Assembly: GCA_019550975.1 (NCBI GenBank)
Contig: SDWH01000016.1
Span: 41,107-105,106, forward strand
Source: Bacteroidales bacterium SW299
Lineage (GTDB): Bacteria > Bacteroidota > Bacteroidia > Bacteroidales > Bacteroidaceae
Length of the DNA stretch: 64,000 bases
Reading direction: 5' to 3'
Shown: positions 44,808-51,600 of the stretch, one piece after another
How the letters are laid out: each line of letters starts with the position of its first letter
How positions within the stretch are numbered: position 1 is the first letter of the stretch
Program-made: the position numbers and the translations under genes
The notes under the pieces: model-generated
What the model was told of the DNA's origin: nothing
The model's input: only the letters and a program-made list of their open reading frames with translations
The model's database searches: none

Positions 44808-45605
44808 ATGGAAAAGGAATCTTTTAAATACATTACTCTATCCAAAGAGAATATAAATAAAGAGCATATTTGTTGTGCTTTTTCTGATAAAAAATGCTCA
44901 GAAGGTTATGAATTAAAAAAAAGATGGTTAAACAAGGAATTTGAAAATGAATATGTTTTTAAAAGATTAGACGCACGTGCAAAGGTTTTTATAGAATATG
45001 TACCTGCTGAACATGCCTGGGCTCCCGTTACGGCACCAAACTATATTATGATAAACTGTTTCTGGGTATCTGGGCAATATAAAGGTTTGGGACATGGATA
45101 TAACTTACTACAATCTGTTATAGAAGATGCAAAAAAGCAACAAAAAAGCGGAATCATCACTATTGTTGGAACAAAAAAATTCCATTTTATGGGTGACACA
45201 AAATGGTTTCTAAAACATGGCTTTGAAGAAATAGATAAACTTCCAAACGGATTCTCATTATTAGCTTTAAAATTTAACAAGAATGATAAGAATCCTTTTT
45301 TCAACGACTGTACGAAAAAGGATAGCTTCCAATATAAAGATGGTATGGTTGCTTATTATTCAAACAGATGTCCTTATACTGAATATTATGTGAATGGAAT
45401 GTTACGTGTCCTTGCTGAAGAAAATAATATTCCATTAAAAGTTATAAAATTTGAATCGCAAGAGCAAGCACAATGTTCTCCAACACCTGCTACAATATTT
45501 TCTCTTTTCTTAAATGGAGAATTTATTACAACAGACATGAGTATATGTACAGACTCAAAATTTAAAAAACTGCTCAATCTACATAATGAAAGAATTAGTA
45601 AATAA
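44808..45605 (+). CDS. GNAT acetyltransferase with YoaP-like thioredoxin-fold tail
   Basis: 265 residues. An N-terminal GNAT-like domain (about 1-160) contains NYIMINCFWVSGQYKGLGHG, the acetyl-CoA loop region, and MGDTKWFLKHGFEE. A C-terminal part (about 180-260) contains VAYYSNRCPYTEYYVNGML and TPATIFSLFLNGEF, a thioredoxin-like fold with a single Cys in CPYT. This matches YoaP-family proteins. It follows the AraC-GyrI gene by 9 bp. The substrate is unknown; on mobile elements a detoxifying or resistance role is plausible but unproved. Confidence 0.75.
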   Translation: MEKESFKYITLSKENINKEHICCAFSDKKCSEGYELKKRWLNKEFENEYVFKRLDARAKVFIEYVPAEHAWAPVTAPNYIMINCFWVSGQYKGLGHGYNLLQSVIEDAKKQQKSGIITIVGTKKFHFMGDTKWFLKHGFEEIDKLPNGFSLLALKFNKNDKNPFFNDCTKKDSFQYKDGMVAYYSNRCPYTEYYVNGMLRVLAEENNIPLKVIKFESQEQAQCSPTPATIFSLFLNGEFITTDMSICTDSKFKKLLNLHNERISK

Positions 45606-46434
45606 TATTTTAGCACAAATAGAGGTCGAATTAGATGATATCGACCTCTATGGCTATGATATTATAGAAACTTCACTTTCAATAGTACGCCGTTTACATA
45701 AAGCATTAAATGATTTACGAATAAAATTACAAACTTATACATTCTCTACTAAAGAAGAAGAAATATTCTTTTTCAAAAACCAGAAACCAGAATTATTAAG
45801 TCGATTACTATATTTTCACAAAATATATCGTATTGAAGCGCAATGTCCAACAGGCAGTAATGAGGTTATGAAGTTATATATCAATAAAGAGCTGGACAAC
45901 TTGACATATTTCTTCAATCGTAACTTGGATTTCTATCAATATTATCGTTCACATTCAACAATTTATGACGAGTATTATTTTTTACGTGGTAATACAGATA
46001 TCCGCCTTTATACAGATAGTACACTGTTAGATAAGGATCCTAATTTTTCAACAGGGTACGACTATAAAGTAGCGAAAATACTCGCCAATGAAATGCTACG
46101 TATTTATCTTAACAAAAAACTGCAGAAGCTCGAAAACGAAAGCTATATAGAAAAACAGTACCAAAGCATCAGCACTAAAATACCTATTCGTTTCACAGGA
46201 AAAAAAGCAGCATTAATAGAACTTGGCTATGCATTAGTTTCTTCCGGGGATATAAACCACGGAAATATTGAAATAAAAGAGTTCATGAATTATCTTAGCA
46301 CCATGTTCAATATAGATCTAGGAGGTTACTATGATGCTTATATAGCTATGAAAGAACGTAAAGATCGTACCTCCTATTTAAATAAACTGATAGAAAATCT
46401 TTCTAAAAGAATGGATGAGGATGATAGAAGATAA
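45586..46434 (+). CDS. rteC: RteC-family regulator of element excision
   Basis: 282 residues, all-alpha, with the RteC pattern: EEEIFFFKNQKPELLSRLLY, YFFNRNLDFYQYYRS, YDEYYFLRG, and a C-terminal winged-helix-like part (KAALIELGYALVSSGDINHG, IKEFMNYLSTMFNIDLGGYY). In CTnDOT-type elements RteC activates the excision genes after RteA/RteB signalling. No rteA/rteB two-component genes lie in the window, so induction must differ or those genes are elsewhere. It overlaps the GNAT gene by 20 bp and is followed by a terminator. Confidence 0.85.
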   Translation: MKELVNNILAQIEVELDDIDLYGYDIIETSLSIVRRLHKALNDLRIKLQTYTFSTKEEEIFFFKNQKPELLSRLLYFHKIYRIEAQCPTGSNEVMKLYINKELDNLTYFFNRNLDFYQYYRSHSTIYDEYYFLRGNTDIRLYTDSTLLDKDPNFSTGYDYKVAKILANEMLRIYLNKKLQKLENESYIEKQYQSISTKIPIRFTGKKAALIELGYALVSSGDINHGNIEIKEFMNYLSTMFNIDLGGYYDAYIAMKERKDRTSYLNKLIENLSKRMDEDDRR

Positions 46435-46460
46435 GACCTCATAGATTTCGTATGATAAAA

Positions 46461-46497
46461 TACCGTGTTTATACCAACATGGTATTTTTTTATTTGT
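46461..46497 (+). terminator. Terminator after rteC
   Basis: taccgtg pairs with catggta (one G-U) around a 10-nt loop and is followed by tttttttattt. It lies about 25 bp after the rteC stop. Confidence 0.65.
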
Positions 46498-46833
46498 ATT
46501 TACTGTACATAGAATTACTCCACTTTATAAGCCAAAATAAAAGAAATAAGCCTTTATTTTATTTTTACCATGATGGTATAAACCATGACTTTTTATCATT
46601 CACATATTCCGACTTTTGCGAAAACAATTAGTCTGCAATATGGATACAACAATATTTAAGCTACATGCAAAAACTGAATTGAGTTTATACCCTACTATAC
46701 TCACATCCTCATTGAATATTATATTGATTAACGACATCATTATGCATATGACGAATTATATGTTGCAAACGATGCAGTTTTTTGCATATAGCGAAACATA
46801 ACCTATTGGATGTCCTTCCTAAATTTACATTAT
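46498..46833. other. AT-rich gap between rteC and the excision/replication genes
   Basis: Apart from the terminator this stretch before the XRE gene holds no supported gene. Open frames are short and lack domain or ribosome-site support. It contains clustered inverted-repeat-like words (accatgatggtat, gttgcaaacgatgcag) and is where RteC or the XRE protein would be expected to bind. No TAnnTTTG box was recognised with confidence. Confidence 0.3.
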
Positions 46834-47142
46834 ATGAAAACGATAAGTCAGAAACTTAGGAAATTAAGGGATGCAAAGGGTTATTCACAAGAGTATATTG
46901 CTGAAAATATGGGAGTTTCACCATCAACAGTATCCAGAATTGAAACAGACTGTAGTTCAGCAAGAGTAGAGCAATTACAGGCATATTGCGATATTTTAGA
47001 CATCACTCTTGGTGAGCTGTTTGCATGTGATGCAAGTGAATCAAAAGAAAGGAAGATTTCACTTAGCATTTCTCTTAATGTAGATTCCAAAGAAGACTTG
47101 AACAGAGTTTATGAAGCATTTAAAATATTAGGTCACCAATAA
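46834..47142 (+). CDS. XRE-family HTH regulator
   Basis: 102 residues from the ATG at 46834 (an upstream in-frame ATG adds eight weakly supported residues). The Cro/C1-type HTH spans about 5-60: ISQKLRKLRDAKGYSQEYIA, ENMGVSPSTVSRIETDC, and LGELFACD. A charged C-terminal tail probably dimerises. It is first in a rightward series of excision and replication genes and is likely to repress or time that operon. Confidence 0.85.
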   Translation: MKTISQKLRKLRDAKGYSQEYIAENMGVSPSTVSRIETDCSSARVEQLQAYCDILDITLGELFACDASESKERKISLSISLNVDSKEDLNRVYEAFKILGHQ

Positions 47143-47151
47143 TAGTAAAGT

Positions 47152-47559
47152 ATGGAAGTAATTACCATTGATAGTGAAGCCTTTCAAAGTCTGAAAGAGC
47201 AGCTGAACCGTATTGAAAGTTATATCGAGCGTTCAACTACCCTAAGTAAAGAGATTGATGATGCCCTGGAACTGAGTTCAAAGGATGTAATGGAAGCACT
47301 TGCCATATCTGAGTCCACATTATACAGGTGGAGAAAGAAAGGCATAATCAGATACAGATATGCTGAATCCGGCGACGTGAGATATTTCTACAATTCACTT
47401 TTTGTGGGAATTAAATGTTATCAGATTAAAGTACCGGCAATGCCAAAGGAAGAAGCTTTAAGAAGACTTAGCGAGTTCAAGGACAACATAATTCTAAACA
47501 GTTACATGAGTAAAGACAGACGAAATGATAAACAAGGAAGAAATACTGGACCGTACTAA
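47152..47559 (+). CDS. Excisionase-like HTH protein (Xis-like 1)
   Basis: 135 residues. An N-terminal coiled segment (SLKEQLNRIESYIERSTTLS) precedes a MerR/excisionase-type HTH, SSKDVMEALAISESTLYRWR followed by KKGIIRYRYAESGDVRYFY. Similar small HTH proteins act as excisionases or directionality factors in CTnDOT-type elements (Xis2c/Xis2d). It overlaps the primase-helicase start by 35 bp, so the genes are coupled. No catalytic domain. Confidence 0.75.
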   Translation: MEVITIDSEAFQSLKEQLNRIESYIERSTTLSKEIDDALELSSKDVMEALAISESTLYRWRKKGIIRYRYAESGDVRYFYNSLFVGIKCYQIKVPAMPKEEALRRLSEFKDNIILNSYMSKDRRNDKQGRNTGPY

Positions 47560-49585
47560 CCGGGGACTTGATGTTTTCAAATATTATCTTCGGATAGATT
47601 TCCGACCTGGGAAAAACTTCAAGAATCCGTTATATGATGATAAAAATGCCTCATGTAACATCTACTTTGACAGACATTCACGCACCTTCAAGATGAAGGA
47701 CTTTGGTGACGAAAGTTATTCCGGTGATTGTTTCTGGTTCGTTGCCACAATAAAAGGCTGGAATGTCAAATCAGACTTTTCCAATATAGTCAGTCTTATA
47801 AACTCGGACTTGAATCTTAATCTTGCACCAAGTACAACAGGAACATACACCACTACTACAGCAAAAACGACAACAGTATCCAAAGAAAATATATCTCCAA
47901 ATATAGCAGTAGAAAAGAATACAAGTTCTTTCAAAGTCGAATCAAAACAATTCACATCTACCGAACTTGGATATTGGCAAAAATATGGCATAAAACTCTC
48001 CACTTTAAAGCTTTATCATGTAACATCAGTAAAATCGTATGAAAGCATAAACAGGAATAATGAGCCATTCAAAATAGAATCATCAGATTTAGATCCCATT
48101 TTTGCCTATAACGGAAATGGATATGTAAAACTTTATAGACCATTGAATAACAAAATGCGCTTTCTGTATGGTGGTGAAATGCCTGAAGTATATTGCTTCG
48201 GATTAGAACAACTCCCAAACAAAGGAGATATTGTTTTCATAACAGGCGGAGAAAAAGACGTGATGTCACTCTATTCAAAAGGATTTTTTGCTGTCTGCTT
48301 CAACAGTGAAACAGCATCCATTCCAACAACCATGATAGAAATGCTAGAAAGGAAGTTCAGACACATCATCATATTATACGATTCTGATGAGACCGGTAAA
48401 AGGGAATCTCTACGCCATTACAATGCCTTGTCAGACCACAATGTCATACGTCTGGAGCTGCCATTGTCAGGAAGCAAAAAGGAAAAGGATATATCGGATT
48501 TCTTTGCCCTTGGTAAAAGTGCATCAGATTTACGGGAACTTATCACAAATTCATTGGAAAAACTATATTCTCATACACTCATGTTACTCAAATCATGCGA
48601 AATGGACTATAACAATCCACCTGAGATTTCTAAAACAGTCGTATCGGTCAATGATGTACCATTAGGAACATACGATAACCTGTTTTGTATAACCGGAGGC
48701 GAAGGTACTGGCAAAAGCAACTTTATTTCAGCCATCATAGCCGGAACATTGATAGATGAAACAAATAATTCTTCTGTTGATACATTAGGATTGGATATTT
48801 GCCCAAACTATAATCAAAAAGCAATACTTCATTATGATACAGAACAATCAGAGTATCAGCTTTACAAGAATCTTTCAAAGACATTAAAACGAGTCGGCAT
48901 TGATTCTGTTCCAGAAACATATCACACATTTTATCTGGCATCCATGTCCAGGAAAGAAAGGCTACAGATTATAAGGGACAGCATGGACCTGTATTATCAT
49001 CGTCAAGGAGGAATACACCTTGTGGTTATAGACGGAATAGCAGACTTAATCCGCTCTGCAAATGATGAAACCGAAAGTATAGCCATTGTTGACGAACTAT
49101 ACAGACTTGCAGGCATATACAAAACATGTATAATATGTGTTCTGCATTTCGTACCCAATGGTATCAAACTTAGAGGCCATATCGGTTCAGAACTTCAAAG
49201 AAAAGCTGCCGCTATCCTCTCCATTGAGAAAGATGAAAATCCAGCCTACTCAGTTGTAAAAGCTATCAAAGTAAGAGATGGTAGCCCTCTTGATGTTCCC
49301 ATGTTACTCTTTACCTGGGACAAAACAAAGGATATGCACGTCTATGCCGGAGAAAAATCCATTGAAGATAAAGAAAAACGAAAACGTACAGAACTTTCCA
49401 ATATTACCAAAGAGATATTCAAGTCACGGAAAAAGGTATCTTACAATGACTTGACAGAATTAATAATGGATATGCTTGACGTAAAAGAACGTACAGCCAA
49501 AAGCTATATCCGATACATGAAAGAAAACGAAATGTTGTTGCAAGATTCCAGTAACTATTATATAATCGGGAATATCAGCCTATGA
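47525..49585 (+). CDS. Primase-helicase (Toprim plus RecA/DnaB-like ATPase)
   Basis: 686 residues. The N-terminus resembles a primase zinc-binding region without a full Cys set (NIYFDRHSRTFKMKDFGDES, GDCFWFVATIKG). A Toprim domain follows at about 235-320 (VFITGGEKDVMSLYS, Glu243; IILYDSDETGKRES, Asp286/Asp288). A RecA-like ATPase has Walker A GGEGTGKSN (391-399) and Walker B HLVVIDGIADLI (about 500). A C-terminal winged helix (about 640) ends it. It probably primes and unwinds DNA during replication of the excised circle. It overlaps the next gene by 4 bp. Confidence 0.82.
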   Translation: MINKEEILDRTNRGLDVFKYYLRIDFRPGKNFKNPLYDDKNASCNIYFDRHSRTFKMKDFGDESYSGDCFWFVATIKGWNVKSDFSNIVSLINSDLNLNLAPSTTGTYTTTTAKTTTVSKENISPNIAVEKNTSSFKVESKQFTSTELGYWQKYGIKLSTLKLYHVTSVKSYESINRNNEPFKIESSDLDPIFAYNGNGYVKLYRPLNNKMRFLYGGEMPEVYCFGLEQLPNKGDIVFITGGEKDVMSLYSKGFFAVCFNSETASIPTTMIEMLERKFRHIIILYDSDETGKRESLRHYNALSDHNVIRLELPLSGSKKEKDISDFFALGKSASDLRELITNSLEKLYSHTLMLLKSCEMDYNNPPEISKTVVSVNDVPLGTYDNLFCITGGEGTGKSNFISAIIAGTLIDETNNSSVDTLGLDICPNYNQKAILHYDTEQSEYQLYKNLSKTLKRVGIDSVPETYHTFYLASMSRKERLQIIRDSMDLYYHRQGGIHLVVIDGIADLIRSANDETESIAIVDELYRLAGIYKTCIICVLHFVPNGIKLRGHIGSELQRKAAAILSIEKDENPAYSVVKAIKVRDGSPLDVPMLLFTWDKTKDMHVYAGEKSIEDKEKRKRTELSNITKEIFKSRKKVSYNDLTELIMDMLDVKERTAKSYIRYMKENEMLLQDSSNYYIIGNISL

Positions 49586-49854
49586 ATAATGATGAAGAAA
49601 TGGATGTATGGATAAAAGAAATCCTTACCCGACTTAAAGCCATAGAAACTACATTGAGCAATCTGGAGAAGAGTCAACTGCTGGTTGGTCCAGATACTCT
49701 TCTCGATGTAGTAGATGTTTCCAAAATAGTCAAGATTGCTCCCAAGTCCGTTTACCGCTGGGCTTACGAAAGAAAAGTAACCTCGGTAAAGATTGGTGGC
49801 AGACGATTGTTTTATGCAAAAGACGTTCTTGCACATCAAAAGGAAAGACGATAA
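49582..49854 (+). CDS. Excisionase-like HTH protein (Xis-like 2)
   Basis: 90 residues: an N-terminal helix (MDVWIKEILTRLKAIETTLS) and a MerR-type/excisionase HTH with LLDVVDVSKIVKIAPKSVYR, then SVKIGGRRLFYAKDVLAH with the typical wing. Its ATG overlaps the primase-helicase stop, placing it in the same operon. It likely helps bend att DNA during excision or regulates the operon. Confidence 0.78.
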   Translation: MNNDEEMDVWIKEILTRLKAIETTLSNLEKSQLLVGPDTLLDVVDVSKIVKIAPKSVYRWAYERKVTSVKIGGRRLFYAKDVLAHQKERR

Positions 49855-49872
49855 GAATATAAGTATTAACGT

Positions 49873-49903
49873 TTTGCGAAATACAATAATAATTGTAATT
49901 TTG
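49873..49903 (+). promoter_or_regulatory. Promoter of the Panacea toxin-antitoxin pair
   Basis: -33 TTTG (49873-49876), a 19-bp spacer and -7 TAATTTTG (49896-49903) form an almost ideal Bacteroidales promoter. Transcription would start near 49910 and give a leader of about 57 nt before the antitoxin ATG at 49967. The pair can therefore be expressed independently of the excision operon. Confidence 0.7.
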
Positions 49904-49966
49904 CAAACGCTAATAATATCTTCAAACAGTTATTTATTAGAATATTACAACTTTAAAAACAGCATT

Positions 49967-50548
49967 ATGAGCTTTGGATATACAGTAAATAAAGAAAAGA
50001 ATGGGGTTTTATTAGCATACCTCGCAGAAAGAATTCCTAACATAACCCTTAGGAAGCTATTGAAGCTGGTGTATCTTACAGACGAAAAATTCACTATCGA
50101 AAGAGGATTCCCTCTAACCTGGTTCAGTTACTTTGCATGGAAAAAAGGCCCTGTTGCACCTGAAGTATATGATGTAAAGAACGGATCATTTTCAGAGTAT
50201 GTACAGTGCCATCGTAACAACGAAGACAAATGTGAAGTATCTCCGGTTAGTGGTATTCTCACACAAGAAAAGCTAAACCTCTACAGTCAGTATGAAATGG
50301 ATATGATCGATAAAATCATTTCTACATACGGATTCATGTCTGCAGATGAGCTTACCGACATTACCCATCTTGATGATACCTTGTGGAGTAAAGTAGTGAA
50401 TGAAAACAATCTTACTTTTTCAGATTCAGGTCGTTCTGACTGTGAAATTCATCTGAACCGTCTTATTGAAGGTGATGAAGAAAAAGAAGAAGTTTTTGAG
50501 GATGCACTGGAATATATGCAGTTCTGTAATGCGACATCGGTATGTTAA
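49967..50548 (+). CDS. Panacea-domain (DUF4065/SocA-like) antitoxin
   Basis: 193 residues from the ATG at 49967, supported by the promoter just upstream. The Panacea domain covers about 10-150: LLAYLAERIPNITLRKLLKL, VYLTDEKFTIERGFPLTWFS, YFAWKKGPVAPEVYDV, and LSQYE-like helices ending in HLDDTLWSKV. Panacea domains are known as adaptable antitoxins (PanA) that neutralise many unrelated toxins encoded next to them. The 7-bp overlap with the downstream small gene fits such a pair, antitoxin first. Confidence 0.8.
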   Translation: MSFGYTVNKEKNGVLLAYLAERIPNITLRKLLKLVYLTDEKFTIERGFPLTWFSYFAWKKGPVAPEVYDVKNGSFSEYVQCHRNNEDKCEVSPVSGILTQEKLNLYSQYEMDMIDKIISTYGFMSADELTDITHLDDTLWSKVVNENNLTFSDSGRSDCEIHLNRLIEGDEEKEEVFEDALEYMQFCNATSVC

Positions 50549-51015
50549 AGGCTAAGAATATTATCTACGGTTTTTGCACCTTTACAAATCCTCCCAAAAA
50601 CAAGTATTTGATTTCCCTCTATAGAAGTGAAACACTGAATGTAGTTGCCGTATTTCCTACTTCAAAAAAACGTTCCGGTAGCTTATCACCGAAACACGGC
50701 AAGAACTACAGAGGACAGGATATTGTATCGTACGTATTTGAAGCCAACAGGTGCATTGGAAAGAAATATGGTTCTGACGAGGATTTCTCTTTTCCACTGG
50801 TAACTACCATCCCGTTTGATTATTGTTTTCGAGAAGGTGAACAGGAAAATCTTCTAAAGTCATTTGAGTCTGCCGAGGTTGTAGGAGTTCTCTCGGATGA
50901 AGAATACATAAATTTGATTTATGCTTTTTCAAAAAGTCCATTAACTCCACGAAAGTATATGCCGATTTTTGAGCAGGTATTAGAAGTATTTTTCTCATCA
51001 AATAAAGATCTGTAA
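50542..51015 (+). CDS. Putative Panacea-neutralised toxin
   Basis: 157 residues, start overlapping the antitoxin stop by 7 bp. Visible pieces are KYLISLYRSETLNVVAVFPT, a basic stretch KKRSGSLSPKHGKNYRGQD, and a helical C-terminus. The N-terminal beta strands followed by a basic loop loosely recall small PemK/MazF-like folds, but I cannot assign a family. The toxin role is inferred only from the operon with a Panacea antitoxin. It is the last gene before the 585-bp ncRNA-containing gap. Confidence 0.6.
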   Translation: MLKAKNIIYGFCTFTNPPKNKYLISLYRSETLNVVAVFPTSKKRSGSLSPKHGKNYRGQDIVSYVFEANRCIGKKYGSDEDFSFPLVTTIPFDYCFREGEQENLLKSFESAEVVGVLSDEEYINLIYAFSKSPLTPRKYMPIFEQVLEVFFSSNKDL

Positions 51016-51107
51016 ATTTAACAGACCTTATTTTAAGAATGTGACAGCTAAAGGATTTTATTTTACTTTTTGGGTTGTCAAAAGCTCTATAAAATAAAAA
51101 ATATTAT

Positions 51108-51115
51108 TAACTTTG
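51108..51115 (+). promoter_or_regulatory. -7 promoter box of the RT-associated ncRNA
   Basis: TAACTTTG in the context attattaactttgaat matches TAnnTTTG and the box at 43005-43012. Initiation 5-8 nt downstream would start the RNA at about 51120-51123, directly at the first base of the closing stem (51124). No -33 TTTG was found at the usual spacing. Confidence 0.55.
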
Positions 51116-51121
51116 AATACA

Positions 51122-51455
51122 TTTAGAGCGAGTGAGATTTCTGAAGCTTATCTTTAAAGTGAACTTTCATCAGCTTTTGCAAATTGGTGCAAAAGGATAA
51201 TACTTCTAAAGTAGCAAATATTTAACGATATAATTTCTGAAAGGAAAGATAATATTGTGATAATATTGCTAAGATTAGATAGTAATTTACCGAGTTTATC
51301 TGTATTCATGGCTGTTATGGTTATGATTATATTTATAAACAAAGTTAAGGATATTATTCTAAATATCTTAGGGGTGAGGTCTTTAACATGGCCTCTTGTT
51401 TACTCATCGAAGGCTACGTAATATTTTACGTTAAACTCCGTTCTTACTCGCTCTA
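51122..51455 (+). ncRNA. Candidate reverse-transcriptase-associated structured ncRNA
   Basis: About 334 nt without a supported gene, upstream of the RT. The 5' end tagagcgagtgaga (51124-51137) pairs with the 3' end tcttactcgctcta (51442-51455) over 14 bp with one G-U. Inside are hairpins cttttgca/tgcaaaag (51174-51181 with 51188-51195), gatatt/aatatc (about 51350-51367), gaggtc/ggcctc (about 51376-51394) and acgtaa/ttacgt (51416-51421 with 51426-51431). A promoter box ends 9 nt before the first stem. DRT2, DRT9 and retron RTs all use an ncRNA in this position. The RNA itself is predicted, not observed. Confidence 0.6.
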
Positions 51456-51600
51456 TACTTTATATTCTGAGGTATGGTATTTCTATTTGGAGAAGATTTA
51501 ATTGATACATCATTTTTATGTGGCCATTAGAATGAATTCTCATAAAGAAATATATACTTTCTATATAAACAGATAAGGAATTATTTCTAAATACACAAAA

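Noticed and set aside
46616..46801. 61-residue plus-strand open frame before the XRE gene
   Set aside because: No recognisable domain, no clear ribosome site and composition like the surrounding non-coding DNA.
51154..51342. 62-residue minus-strand open frame inside the RT-upstream region
   Set aside because: It begins with TTG, has no ribosome-site support and lies within the structured region; treated as part of the stop-free window finding rather than a gene.
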